Shown here: positions 11,572 to 24,040 of the stretch, piece by piece
Layout of the letters: the number at the start of each line of letters is the position of its first letter
Position numbering within the stretch: position 1 is the first letter of the stretch
Assembly: GCA_031761405.1 (NCBI GenBank)
Contig: JASEVX010000003.1
Coordinates: 13,106,510 to 13,170,509, forward strand
Source of the DNA: Serripes groenlandicus
Lineage: Eukaryota > Mollusca > Bivalvia > Cardiida > Cardiidae
Direction of reading: 5' to 3'
Length of the DNA: 64,000 nt
The notes under the pieces: generated by a model
Told to the model about the DNA's origin: nothing
Database searches by the model: none
Seen by the model: only the letters and a program-made list of their open reading frames with translations
Position numbers and translations under genes: made by a program

Positions 11572-12632
11572 AACTAGAAATATCACTGAAGATGATAAAT
11601 ACCCCCAAAACAGCACCTTGACTCAAAATATGGCTTCTGACCGACCAACAAAAGGGACATAACTCTGTAAAATAACATGCAATTGTAAGACCTTTATGAT
11701 ATGCACATCTCCTCTTGGTATTGAAGCTTCATATAAACATTTATTGAATTCCACCCAGTGGTTTGTAATGACAAATAGGCCGTACAAAATATGGCTTCTG
11801 ACCGACCAACAACTTAATAAGTAAAAGGGCCATAACTCTGTCAAGTAACATGCAATTGTAAGACCTTTATGATATGCACATCTCCTGTAGGTATAGAAGC
11901 TTCATGTAAAATTTTATTGAATTCCACCCAGTGGTTTGTAAGAAATAGGCCGGACAAAATATGACTTCGGACAAAATATGACCAACAACTTAATAAGTAA
12001 AAGGGCCATTACTCTGTAAAGTAACATGCAAGTGTAAGACCTTTAGGATATGCACATCTCCTCTTGGTATAGAAGCTTCATGTAAAGTTTTATTGAATTC
12101 CACATATCGGTTTGTAAGAAATAGGCCGGACAAAATATGACCGCCTTTTGGTATAAAAGCTTCATGTAAAATTTAATTGAATTCCACCCAGTGGTTTGTA
12201 AGAAATAGGCCGGACAAAATATGGCTTCGGACAAAATATGACAAACATCTTAATAAGTAAAAGGGCCATAACTCTGTAAAGTAACATGCAATTGTAAGAC
12301 CTTTAGGATATGCACGTCTCCCCTTGGTATAGAAGCTTCATGTAAAATATTATTGAATTCAACCCAGTGGTTTGTAAGAAATAGGCCGGACAAAATATGA
12401 CCAACAACTTAATAAGTAAAAGGGCCATAACTCTGTAAAATAACATGCAATTGTAACTCTTTTAAGATATGCACATCTCCTCTTGGTATAAAAGCTTCAT
12501 GTAAAATTTTATTGAATTCCACCCAGTGGTTTGTAAGAAATAGGCCGGACAAAATATGGCTTCCGGCCGACCGACCGACAGATAGATAGACATATAGCTC
12601 GACACAGTGACTCCTTTTTTTGGGTATAATAA
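11572..12632 (+). repeat. F9 element (unit A)
   Basis: The 5' end has ATCACTGAAGATGAT and AATACCCCC. The array has a period of about 165 bp ('gacctttaggatatgcacatctcctcttggtatagaagcttcatg', 'aaataggccggacaaaatatg'). A CCGACCGACCGACAGATAGATAG microsatellite follows, then GGGTATAATAA. It splits the retrotransposon remnant. Confidence 0.7.
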
Positions 12633-12939
12633 CCTAGAAACCTATAATCCATTAAAGTTCATTCTTAAAACTACCAAAAAAGCACAAACACTCACATGTT
12701 GACTTTTCTTGTGTTGAGCTATGACATCAAATACAAGGTCAACCTTATCCCGCAGTGAATTTAACTTAATTTCTTAAAATGGCCTTTTAAGCTGTCAATA
12801 TAACTAAAAGCTAAAAGCAAACAATGTTTTGTTTAAAAATTGGTCAAAGGGTATATCAAAAACTCTTTCAACTTTCAACATAATCATCATTGTCCAATGA
12901 GAAACCAATTCAGTCCTATGAATTCAGCTGAAATTCCCT

Positions 12940-13180
12940 GGACATAATTGTCTGCCCGGCGCTCCGATCCGAATTGCTTTACTTTGACCTGAATGGCAAG
13001 TTTCTATCTTCTAGAAGAGAGGAAATGTTCATTAGCTTCAGCATAACAAATGTTAACTGCAGAGGTTCGAATAGCTCCAAGGGCAAGGCGAAGACCTTGA
13101 TTATGGATGGGGTCAAGCAACTGAAAGCAAGATTTGCAAGCAGAACCATAAACAATAGCGCCATACTCATTTTAGAACGA
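12940..13180 (-). pseudogene. Jockey-like RT thumb fragment (unit A)
   Basis: Minus-strand translation shows LEYGAIVYGSACKSC, LDPIHNQGLRLALGAIRTS and YAEANE, the standard region just after the RT domain of Jockey-clade LINEs. It is cut at 13,181 by an F2 start and continues toward the RNase H remnant across the F9 insertion. Confidence 0.8.
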
Positions 13181-13592
13181 ACAAGAGCTGTCGGAAGACA
13201 GTGCGCTCTTTTTTGTGCTTGCCAATAAAACAAAACTTATTATTTATATGCAAAGTACTTTACAAAAACCTATACGGAATTATGCACTCTTTGCTGTTGG
13301 TGGAGGTAATGATGGTAAAAAGATTTTTGTAAGTGTTTAAGCTATATCTCTAATTGTTTTGAAAAAAATAGATTTGGTATAAATAAATTAACCACAATTC
13401 TAAATTGAAAAAGGGCCATAATTCTTTGAAAATACTTGACACAGTTCTGTACTCTTGTATGTTCATTGAGGTAATGATGGTAAATAATTTTTGTAAGTGT
13501 ATAAGCTATATCTCTAATGGTTTTGAAAAACATGGGGTGGTACAAAAAACTTAACAAAATTCTAAGTTGAAAAATAACCCTTAATTCTTACA
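13181..13592 (+). repeat. F2 element start (unit A)
   Basis: ACAAGAGCTGTCGGAAGACAGT marks the 5' end, followed by two or three F2 monomers with 'gcactctttgctgttggtggaggtaatgatgg'. The array is cut by F1 copies; a stray F2 monomer piece survives at 15,402-15,440. Confidence 0.75.
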
Positions 13593-13730
13593 ACAAGAGG
13601 GCCATCGTGGCCCTAGATCGCTCACCTTAATTATGCAATTTACTGCAATGCAAAACACATCACCAGACTGCCATACATCATTAACAATATCTAATAAAAT
13701 AGGAAGAAAACTGAATAGTAAATGTTTTAA
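13593..13730 (+). repeat. F1 5' fragment
   Basis: It starts ACAAGAGGGCCATCGTGGCCC and CTCACC. About 100 bp of F1 leader follows, then E1b begins. The same fragment is at 20,562-20,699 in unit B. Confidence 0.65.
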
Positions 13731-15401
13731 ACAAGAGGGCCATGATGGCCCTGGATCGCTCACATTAATTATACAATGTACTGCAATGAAAAACACATCA
13801 AGACAATTATTATGAATGCAGCCTCCACAGTGTTAACAAGATTTTTCTTTATTTGGCCTAGTGATCTATATTTTTTTACCTGATATGACCCATATTCCAA
13901 CATGGACTAGATATCATCAAGACATCATTCTGACAAAGTTTCAATTTGCTCAAAGTAAAAAATGCGACCTCCAGAGTTTGAACAATATTTTCCTTTATTG
14001 ACCTTGTTTCTGACCCAATATGACCCATATTCAAACTTGACCTAGATACAATTCAGACAAACATTCTGACTGAATTTCAAGCCGCTGAAGCTAAAAATGT
14101 GGCATCCAAAGTGTTAACAAGATATTCATTCAATTTGGCCTAGTGACCTATAGTTTCTGATCCAATATGACCAATATTCAAACATGACCTAGACATTTTT
14201 ACGACAAGCATTCTGACAAAATTTCAAACTTCTGAAGCAAAAATTGCAGCCTCTAGAGTGTTATCAAGATTTGTCTTCAATTTGACTGTGTGACCTACTT
14301 TCTGACCCAACATAAACCATGTTATAACTTGACTTACATATAATCAAGACAAACATTCTGATAAAGTTTCATCATGCTCAAGTTTAAAATGCAGTATCCA
14401 GAGTTTTAAGCAGATTTTCCTTCAATTTAGCATAGTGATCTAGTTTTTAACCGGGCATGACCCATATTCGAAATTGACCTTGATATCTTTAACCCTTTCA
14501 CTCATACAACAATACTGCAGCAGACGACTTTGAACATATTTTGTCAAAAAATAGAAAATCTCTTTAATTGAATTGATGACCTATGACTAAAAGTGGAAAA
14601 CATTGTGGCTAAAGGAGAAATTGCTTGTTTTGAGCTATTCCTTCTTTCGTCACCATGTTTTCAAAAAGACATCTGCTGCAGAGGCGTCAGAAAGCGTATA
14701 TATGAGGGAAAGGGTTAAGACAAACATTCTTATGAAGTTTCAACATGCCCAAGATGAAAATGTGGCTTCTACAGTGTTAACAAGACTTCCCTTCAATTTT
14801 TGGACTAGTGACCTAGTTTCTGACACAATATGACCCATATTCGAACTTGACCTAGAAATGTTTAAGACAAACATTCTGATAAAGTTTCATCATGCTGAAG
14901 TTGAAAATGCAGTATCCAGAATGTTAACCAGATTTTCCTTCAATTTAGCCTAGTGACCTAGTTTTTAACCGGGCATGACCCATGTTCGAACTTGACCTTC
15001 ATATCTTTAAGACAAACATTCTAACAAATTTTCAAACTGCTGAAACAAAACTTTAAACATGCTCAAGTTGAAAATGTGGCCTCTAGAGTGTTAACAAGAT
15101 TACCGTTCCATTTGGCCTAGTGACCTACTTTTCGACACGACATGTCCCATGTGGCCTCCAGAGTGTTAACAAGACTTCCCTTCAATTTGACAAAATGACC
15201 TAGTTTTTGACCTCATATGGCCCAGTTTCGAACTTGTCCAAGATTTGATGGAGATAAATGTTCTGATAAACTTTCATGAAGATTGGATGTAAATGTAGCC
15301 TGTAGAGTGTTAACAAGCTCAAATGTTGATGACGCACGACGCACTGACAAAATGTGATCACAATAGCTCACCTTGCACTTCGTGCATAGGTGAGCTAAAA
15401 A
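13731..15401 (+). repeat. F1 element E1b, full length
   Basis: It starts ACAAGAGGGCCATGATGGCCC and ends TGCACTTCGTGCA with TAGGTGAGCTAAAAA. The monomer array is as in E1a but interrupted by a TTAA-flanked MITE at 14,489-14,718. Confidence 0.8.
14489..14718 (+). mobile_element. TTAA MITE (piggyBac-like) inside E1b
   Basis: The element is flanked by TTAA on both sides, with ends CCCTTTCACTCATA and TATGAGGGAAAGGG. The uninterrupted F1 monomer elsewhere reads 'gatatctttaagacaaacattc', so the host target TTAA is visible and duplicated. Inner arms carry CTGCAGCAGACG and its inverse. There is no coding capacity; mobilisation by a piggyBac transposase is inferred from the TTAA target and CCC ends. 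Confidence 0.85.
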
Positions 15402-15440
15402 GTGAATTGGTACAAAATCTTAACCAAAGTTCTAAGTAAA

Positions 15441-16079
15441 ACAAGAGGGCCATGATGGCCCTGGATCGCTCACCTTAATTATACAATGTACTGCAATGCA
15501 AAACACATCAAGACAATTATTCTGAATGCAACCTCCACAGTGTTAACAATATTTTCCTTCATTTGGCCTAGTGATCTGTATTTTTTTTACCTGATATGAG
15601 CCATATTCCAACATAGACTAGATATCATCAAGACAACATTAATTCTGACAAAGTTTCAACTTGCTCAAAGTAAAAATGCGGCCTCCGGAGTTTGAACAAT
15701 ATTTTCCTTTATTGACCTAGTTTCTGATTCAATATGACCCCTATTCGAACTTGACCTAGATATAATTCAGACAAACATTCTGACCAAATTTCAAGCTGCT
15801 GAAGCAAAAAATGTGGCATCCAAAGTATTCACAAGATTTTTCTTCAATTTGATCTAGTGACCTAGTGTTTGACTCAGCATGACACATATTCTAACTTGGC
15901 CTACATATCATCAAGAAAAACATTCTGATTAAGTTTCATCATGAAGATTGGATGCAAAATGTAGCCTGTAGAGTGTTAACAAGCTCAAATGTTGACGACG
16001 CACGACGGACGCCAGACGGACGCCGGACAAAATTTTATCCCAATAGCTCACCTTGCACTTCGTGCATAGGTGAGCTAAA
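15441..16079 (+). repeat. F1 element E1c, chimeric copy at the duplication junction
   Basis: The first half matches E1d ('gatctgtatttttttt', 'gagccatattccaacatagactag', differing from E1a). From about 15,940 on it matches the last monomer of E1a ('gaagattggatgcaaaatgtagcctg', GCCAGACGGACGCCGG). Its 3' hairpin TGCACTTCGTGCA is intact and ends GGTGAGCTAAA. Confidence 0.8.
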
Positions 16080-16181
16080 CAGAAGGTCTCACTCAGCATT
16101 TATAGCATTCAAAGTAAAGAAAGGTATTAGATGTAACTATATTCCAAATATGAAAGCCCTAGCACAAGTACTTATGAATGA

Positions 16182-16647
16182 ACAAGAGGGCCATGATGCC
16201 CTGGAATCGCTCACCTGCGAATGGGCTATTTAAAACATAACTCTTTCTTCACCAATGGCAATATCATCAAGATAAACTTTCTGACAAAAATGTGGCTTCC
16301 AGAGTGTTAACAAGATTGTCCTTCAATTTGGCCTAGTGACCTAGTTTTTGACCCAACCTATATTCGAACTTGGCCTAGATATCACTAAGACAAACATTCT
16401 GACAAAGTTTCAACATGCTCAAGCCAAAAATGCGGCTTCTAGAGTGTTAACAAGATTTGCCTTCAATTTGGCCTAGTGACCTAGTTTTTGACCCGACATG
16501 ACCCAGTTTCAAACTTGGCCTAGATTTCATTGAGATATATGTTCTGATAAACTTTCATGAAGATTGGATGCAAAATGTTGCCTCTAGAGTGTAAAAGGCG
16601 ATCACAAAAACTCACCTTGAGCACTTTGTGCTCTGGTGAGCTAAAAA
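16182..16647 (+). repeat. Short F1 element (unit B)
   Basis: This is the counterpart of 9,674-10,178. The start ACAAGAGGGCCATGATGCCC and end GGTGAGCTAAAAA are intact; the microsatellite before the hairpin is deleted. Confidence 0.75.
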
Positions 16648-16798
16648 TGCAAACTTGTCCTTAAACTTTAACCTGATGACGACACAGACGCCGACGCCAA
16701 CGTTGGGGCTAGTAAAGCTCTAATTATTCTTCGAATAGTCAAGCTAAAACGTATCACATCTTTTTGTAAAGAGCAATCTCCTTTAAGAATGAAATCAT

Positions 16799-17750
16799 AG
16801 CATGCATTGGGACAGTGTCAAATAGTCACTGTAGTATTTACAACGAATGTCTGCAATGTCAGTGAATTCAATTAGAATGTGCTGCAATGTATAGCTTGTA
16901 GAGCAAGGTATACTTTCAGATGCATCATCTTTTGTAAACAGCCAAGAATGTGTTAGTCTAAAGTGCCTATTCGGCAACGAGCTATAATAACCTCTTCGCG
17001 ACAAATGGACCTGTAAACAGCGTTCCATTATCTAAGGGTTTGTTTGACGGAATGAAGCTTGTTAAAAATATATGCATCCCATTTGGTTTGCCAAGAAGAT
17101 TGTATATATATAGTTTAAAATAGTAGGTTTAAGAACAAAATATGGAACTTTCAAGTCTGAGATTGACATGCTCATTTGCCTTCTTGTTACCTTTATTACC
17201 TAAATGACTTAGGTAGCCAACAGTAAAAAACCTTTAATTTTTAAAAGGAATTGAATTCGATGAAGTAATCCACAAACAAGATAATTTTCAAACTTCTGAT
17301 TATAAAGAGCCTGTAAAGAAGAAAGTGAGTCAGACAAAGTAATAAAGCGCGTCAAATCTGATTATTTAAGCTATAACAAGTGCTTAATTAATATCCTTCT
17401 ACGCTTCAGAGAAAGTAGAAGATTTATCATGAAAGCGAGATTTTAAAATGGTATCACCACCTACTGCGACAGATGCTACAGAGTCATAGCAATAAGAGCG
17501 GTCTGTGTAAATTGGTTTAAAGACAAAGTCAAACTCTTTAATTACATGGAATTTGGCTCGAAAAACATGTCTATCTGTTTCAAATTTGTTATTAGAAGCG
17601 AGATCAAACGAAAGTCCGCTGTCGTAAATGTCAAAGGAGCAATATCTGGGACTTGATCATTTGCAATAGACTCCGTGATCTGTATGAGGTGCAAGAAAAA
17701 AGCATGTATGTGAGAGAAAGATTGTTGAATATGTGGTTCACATATCAAGT
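16799..17750 (-). pseudogene. Jockey-like RNase H and C-terminal remnant (unit B)
   Basis: Near-identical to 10,330-11,280, with RHFRLTHSWLF and IPCSTSYTLQHILIEF conserved and the same frame breaks. The shared lesions show that the element was already dead before the segment duplicated. Confidence 0.75.
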
Positions 17751-18074
17751 GTCACAGGTTAGAATTCTAGCACGTTAACCCCAGCCTGACAGAGAACAAC
17801 AACAACAATGACATTGATTGAACCCGTCAGTACATAATCTGAGTATCTGGTAGCTTTCTGGGGGTTTGTTCCTGTGATTTATCACAGCATTCTATTGCTG
17901 ACAGGTAAAATAAGCTCGTCCGGAAGTTTCGTCCACCTTATGCTAGTCTACATAACACCACAAATTAAATACTGCCAAAACTGAATTCTTACTTCAGCTC
18001 AGATGGAAGTTATCCATTTTCCATCTAGGCGAATGTTATAGCGTTTTGGGCTATGGCTCTTTCCCAACAATCCG

Positions 18075-19598
18075 AACTAGAAATATCACTGAAGATGATA
18101 AATACCCCCAAAACAGCACCTTGACTCAAAATATGGCTTCTGACCGACCAACAAAAGGGACATAACTCTGTAAAATAACATGCAATTGTAAGACCTTTAT
18201 GATATGCACATCTCCTCTTGGTATTGAAGCTTCATGTAAAAATGTATTGAATTCCACCCAGTGGTTTGTAATGACAAATAGGCCGGACAAAATATGGCTT
18301 CTGACCGACCAACAACTTAATAAGTAAAAGGGCCATAACTCTGTCAAGTAACATGCAAATGTAAGACCTTTACGATATGCACATCTCCTGTAGGTATAGA
18401 AGCTTCATGTAAAATTTTATTGAATTCCACCCAGTGGTTTGTAAGAAATAGGCCGGACAAAATATGACTTCGGACAAAATATGACCAACAACTTAATAAG
18501 TAAAAGGGCCATGACTCTGTAAAATAAAATGCATTTGTAAGACCTTTAGGATATGCACATCTCCTCTTGGTATAGAAGCTTCATGTAAAATTTTATTGAA
18601 TTCCACCTATCGGTTTGTAAGAAATAGGCCGGACAAAATATGACTTCGGACAAAATTTGACAAAACAACTTAATAAGTAAAAGGGCCATAACTGTGTAAA
18701 ATAACATACACTTGTAAGACCTTTAGGGTATGCACATCTTCTCTTGGTATAGAAGCTTCATGTAAAAATGTATTGAATTCCACCCAGTGTTTTGTAATGA
18801 CAAATAGGCCGGACAAAATATGGCTTCTGACCGAACAACTTAATAAGTAAAAGGGCCATAACTCTGTAAAATAACATGCAAGTGTAAGACCTTTACAATA
18901 TGCACATCTCCTCTTGGTATAGAAGCTTCATGTAAAGTTTTATTGAATTCCACCTATCGGTTTGTAAGAAATAGGCCGGACAAAATATGACTTCGGACAA
19001 AAAATGACCAACAACTTAATAAGTAAAAGGGCCATAACTGTGTAGAATAACATGCAATTGTAAGACCTTTAGGGTATGCACATCTCCTTTTGGTATAAAA
19101 GCTTCATGTAAAATTTAATTGAATTCCACCCATTGGTTTGTAAGAAATAGGCCGGACAAAATATGGCTTCGGACAAAATAAATATGACCAACATCTTAAT
19201 AAGTAAAAGGGCCATAACTCTGTAATGTAACATGCAATTGTAAGACCTTTAGGATATGCACATCTCCCCTTGGTATAGAAGCTTCATGTAAAATATTATT
19301 GAATTCAACCCAGTGGTTTGTAAGAAATAGGCCGGACAAAATATGACCAACAACTTAATATGTAAAAGGGCCATAACTCTGTAAAATAACATGCAATTGT
19401 AACCCCTTTAGGATATTTACATCTCCTCTTGGTATATAAGCTTCATGTAAAATTTTATTGAATTCCACCCAGTGGTTTGTAAGAAATAGGCCGGACAAAA
19501 TATGGCTTCCGGCCGACCGACCGACAGATAGACATATAGCTCGACACAGTGACTCCTATATACCCCCCCCCCACACTTTGTTTTTTTGGGTATAATAA
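18075..19598 (+). repeat. F9 element, expanded (unit B)
   Basis: Same ends as the unit A copy (ATCACTGAAGATGAT, AATACCCCC ... GGGTATAATAA) but about 465 bp longer through extra monomers. A C-run and AT-rich insert lie at about 19,556-19,580. Confidence 0.7.
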
Positions 19599-19899
19599 CC
19601 TAGAAACCTATAATCAATTAAAGTTCATTCTTAAAACTACCAAAAAAGCACAAACACTCACATGTTGACTTTTCTTGTGTTGAGCTATGACATCAAATAC
19701 AAGGTTAACCTTATCCCGCAGTGAATTTAACTTTTAATTTCTTAAAATGGCCTTTTAAGCTGTCAATATAACTAAAAGCTAAAAGCAAACAATGTTTTGG
19801 TTAAAAATTGGTCAAAGGGTATATCAAAAACTCTTTCAACTTTCAACATAATCATCATTGTCCAATGAGAAACCAATTCAGTCCTATGAATTCATCTGA

Positions 19900-20148
19900 A
19901 ATTCCCTGGACATAATTGTCTGCCCGGCGCTCCAATCCGAATTGCTTTACTTTGACCTGAATGGCAAGTTTCTATCTTCTAGAAGAGAGGAAATGTTCAT
20001 TAGCTTCAGCATAACAAATGTTAACTGCAGAGGTTCGAATAGCTCCAAGGGCAAGGCGAAGACCTTGATTATGGATGGGGTCAAGCAACTGAAAGCAAGA
20101 TTTGCAAGCAGAACCATAAACAATAGAGCCATACTCATTTTAGAACGA
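19900..20148 (-). pseudogene. Jockey-like RT thumb fragment (unit B)
   Basis: Counterpart of 12,940-13,180, with the same GAIVYGSACKSC and HNQGLRLALGA words, cut by the F2 start at 20,149. Confidence 0.75.
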
Positions 20149-20699
20149 ACAACAGCTGTCGGAAGACAGTGCGCTCTTTGTTGTGCTTGCAAAATAAAAC
20201 AAAACTTATTATTTATAAGCAAAGTACTTTACAAAAACCTTTACGGAATTATGCACTCTTTGCTGTTGGTGGAGGTAATGATGGTAAAAAGATTTTTGTA
20301 AGTGTTTAAGCTATATCTCTAATTGTTTTGAAAAAAATAAATTTGGTATAAATAAATTAACCACAATTCTAAATTGAAAAAGGGCCATAATTCTTTGAAA
20401 ATACTTGACACAGTTCTGTACTCTTTTCTGTTCATTGAGGTAATGATGGTTAATAAGTTTTGTAAGTGTATAAGCTATATCTCTAATGGCTTTGAAAAAC
20501 ATGGGGTGGTACAAAAAACTTAACAAAATTCTAAGTTGAAAAATAACCCTTAATTCTTACAACAAGGGGGCCATCGTGGCCCTAGATCGCTCACCTTAAT
20601 TATGCAATTTACTGCAATGCAAAACACATCACCAGACTGCCATACATCATTAACAATATCTAATAAAATAGGAAGAAAACTGAATAGTAAATGTTTTAA

Positions 20700-22529
20700 A
20701 CAAGAGGGCCATGATGGCCCTGGATCGCTCACCTTAATTATACAATGTACTGCAATGCAAAACACATCAAGACAATTATTCTGAATGCAACCTCCACAGT
20801 GTTAACACTATTTTCCTTCATTTGGCCTAGTGATCTGTATTTTTTTTACCTGATATGAGCCATATTCCAACATAGACTAGATATCATCAAGACAACATTC
20901 TGACAAAGTTTCAACTTGCTCAAAGTAAAAATGCGGCCTCCGGAGTTTGAACAATATTTTCCTTTATTGACCTAGTTTCTGATTCAATATGACCCCTATT
21001 CGAACTTGACCTAGATATAATTCAGACAAACATTCTGACCAAATTTCAAGCTGCTGAAGCAAAAAATGTGGCATCCAAAGTATTCACAAGATCTTTCTTC
21101 AATTTGATCTAGTGACCTAGTTTTTGACTCAGCATGACCCATATTCTAACTTGGCCTACATATCATCAAGAAAAACATTCTGATTAAGTTTAATCATGCT
21201 GAAATTAAAAATGCAGTATCCAGAGTGTTAACAAGATTACCCTTCAATTTGGCCTAGTGACCTAGTTTTTAACCCGGCATGACCCATATCCGAACTTGGC
21301 CTAGATATCATTCAGACAAACATTCTGAACAAATTCAAGCTGCTGAAGCAAAAATAAGGCATCCAAAGTGTTAACAAGATTTTACTTCAATTTGACCTAG
21401 TGACCTAGTTTTTGACCTAGCATGACCCATTTTCTAACTTGGCCTACATATCATTCAGCTTAACATTCTGACCAAATTTCAAGCCGCTGAAGCATAACAT
21501 GCGGCTTCTACAGAGTTAACAAAAATGTGGCTTCTACAGTGTTAACAAGACTTCCCTTTAATTTTTGGCCTAGTGACCTAGTTTCTGATCCAATATGACC
21601 CATATTCGAACTTGACCTAGATATCTTTAAGACAAACATTTTGACTAAATTTCAAGCTGCTGAAGCAAAAAAAAATGCGGCATCCAAAGTGTTAACAAGA
21701 TTTTCCTTCAATTTGGCCTAGTGACCTAGTTTTTGACCCGGCATGACCCATATTCAAAGTTGACCTAGATATCATTCAGCTCAACATTCTGAACAAATTT
21801 CAAGCCACTCAAGCAAAACATGTGGCTTCTACATAGTTAACAATATTTTCCCTCAATTTGGCCTAGTGACCTAGTTTCTGACCCAAAAAAACCCATATTT
21901 AAACTTGACATAGATATCTTTAAGACAAACATTTTGACCAAATATCAAGTTGCTGAAGCAAAAAATGCGGCATCCAAAGTGATTTTCCTTCAATTTGACC
22001 TAGTGACCTAGTTTTATGACCCGGCATAACCCATATTCGAACCTGACCTAGATATTTTTAAGACAAACATTCTGACAAAATTTCAAACTGATGAAGCAAA
22101 AATTGCGGCCTCTGGAGTGTTAACAAGATTTTCCTTCAATTTTACCTAGTGACCTACTTTTTAACCCGACGTGACCCATGTTCGTACTTTACCTACATAT
22201 CATCAAGACAAACATTCTGATAAAGTTTCAACATGCTCAAGTTGAAAATGTGGCCTCCAGAGTGTTAACAAGATTTCCCTTCAATTCGACCTAGTGACCT
22301 AGTTTTTGACCTCATATGGCCCAGTTTCGAACTTGTCCCAGATTTTATGGAGATGAACGTTCTGATAAACTTTCATGAAGATTGGATGCAAAATGTAGCC
22401 CGTAGAGTGTTAACAAGCTCAAATGTTGACGACGCACGACGCACGACTCACGACGCACGACGGACGGACCCCGGACAAAATGTGATCCCAATAGCTCACC
22501 TTGCACTTCGTGCATAGGTGAGCTAAAAA
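20700..22529 (+). repeat. F1 element E1d, full length
   Basis: It starts (A)CAAGAGGGCCATGATGGCCC, has about 12 monomers, then a GACGCACGACGGACGGAC run, TGCACTTCGTGCA hairpin and GGTGAGCTAAAAA. Confidence 0.8.
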
Positions 22530-22549
22530 GGGCCATTTTTCTTTACTAA

Positions 22550-23640
22550 AGAATGTGCCCGATAAAATGCAACTTTGAGGAACGCCCATCTCCTGCTTAC
22601 AAGTACCTAATAGAGTGTTACCAACCCGAACACGAAAGAGGCGTGCTGCTAAAAATGCAGCAATTAATAGAGGTAGCTGGCCTCCAAGACCAAAGTCATG
22701 GAGATCCTTTAACATACAGTATTTCCAAGTTGTGTCATAAGCACTTTCAATGTCAAAGAATACAGAGACAACATGTTGCTTATTTATAAAGCCTTCTCTT
22801 ATAAAATGTTCAAAATGAACAAGATGATCAAGTGTGCTTCGTTGCCGACTTAAACCGCTTTGAACATTGACAATAAGATTGTTAGATTCTAGGAACCATA
22901 GAAGTCGGTCATTAACTATTCCTTCTAATGTTTTGCAGATACAGCAGTTAAAGTAATGGGAGTGCCTGTTGCTGGATACATCATTGAAAATTGAGAGAGA
23001 ATTATTGGAGATGAAGTTATCTATTTGTAGACCCTTGTGGTGAAGGTAATTGCAATACGAGTCATTCAATGAGTTGTCATCAATAGCCTTGCTAGGATGA
23101 AGGTATATGGAACAGAGAGTTATTGTGTTGTATAAAGAAATCCTCACAGCAACAGCATGTAGAGGTGTATTCAATTGTATATGCATATGTAGTACATTGT
23201 TGTTAATAATAGTAGAAACACCACCTTGGGCTTTTCCCCCCTCAATACGGGTTCTAATTTAAATGGAGGGGTATTTAAATGTTCATAATCAGAGACATCT
23301 CCTTCGAGTGCCTCCTCCTCAGCATCCATTGCTTCAAATCCACCAAATTTATTGGATAGAGGTATTAAATGCTGTTTGACTTAAAAAGGACTGACATTTT
23401 AAGGCTTAGGTCAGGATTTGACTCAGACGATGCAGTTCTAGCTTTTGGCTGCTTCACAGAAGAGCTTTGAGACTTGGGTTTTTGAGAAATAGAGGGTTAA
23501 GATGATGATTTTGCAGGTTTAACAGAATATATCTATGAAGATTCAGTTGCATCAGAGGAAGAAGAAAAATATTTTGTTTGAGTAACCAAAGAAGATTAAG
23601 TTGAAGCTTAACCTAGTTCTATTGAACCATCACTGAATAA
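22550..23640 (-). pseudogene. Jockey-like retrotransposon, internally deleted ORF1/endonuclease/RT
   Basis: On the minus strand, 23,640-23,280 is Ser/Lys/Pro-rich with stops (ORF1-like). Then comes GGVSTIINNN...IQLNTPLHAVAVRISL (APE-type endonuclease), a jump to an endonuclease end (NSLSIFNDVS), then RT with SGLSRQRSTLDHLVHFE, FFDIESAYDTTWKY and QEMGVPQSCILS. RT breaks off before the catalytic YxDD region. Known full elements keep about 170 more residues before the thumb fragment found at 20,148. Confidence 0.8.
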
Positions 23641-24040
23641 GTGTTGTAAGTTTCAAAGCAATATCTGTAATGGTTTTGAAAAAAGGTAAATTGGTACAAA
23701 AATAGTAACCAAAATTCTAAGTAAAAGACGGTCAATAATTCTTACATAAACATTGACAGAGTTATCTACCCTTGTCTGTTGCAGGAGGTAATGATGGCGA
23801 AAAAGTGTTGTAAGTTTCAAAGCAGTATCTGTAACGGTTTTGAACAAAAGTAAATTGGTACAAAATATTTAACCAAAATTCTAAGTCGAAAAAGGGCCAG
23901 AATTCTTACAAAAAATCTTGACAGAGTTATGTACTCTTGTCTATTGATAATGATGGTTAATAAGTTTCGAAGCCATATCTGTAATGGTTTTGAAAAAAAA
24001 GTGAATTGGTACAAAAAACTTAACCAAGATTCAAAGTAAA

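Larger units (their letters stand above)
7702..15440 (+). repeat. Segmental tandem duplication, unit A
   Basis: This block contains E1a, a short F1, the 3' part of a minus-strand retrotransposon, an F9 array, an RT fragment, an F2 start and E1b. The same order recurs at 15,441-22,529. Offsets between copies are constant over long stretches: 6,507, then 6,469 after a 38-bp deletion in B, then 6,503 after 34 extra bases in B, then 6,968 after F9 array expansion. Identity is high by eye. Confidence 0.85.
15441..22529 (+). repeat. Segmental tandem duplication, unit B
   Basis: This is the second copy of 7,702-15,440, with the same order of elements. Differences from A are an internal deletion or chimera in the first F1, a 38-bp loss near 16,590, 34 bp present near 18,012, an F9 array 465 bp longer, and no MITE in the last F1. 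Confidence 0.85.

Noticed and set aside
12974..13233. Overlapping 84-codon frames on both strands
   Set aside because: The real signal is a third frame on the minus strand with Jockey RT thumb words (GAIVYGSACKSC); the open frames are shadows of it.
22345..22549. Minus-strand extension of the RT frame into RPSCVVSRASCVV
   Set aside because: This part is the GACGACGCACGACG microsatellite and 3' hairpin of an F1 element read through, not retrotransposon coding sequence.
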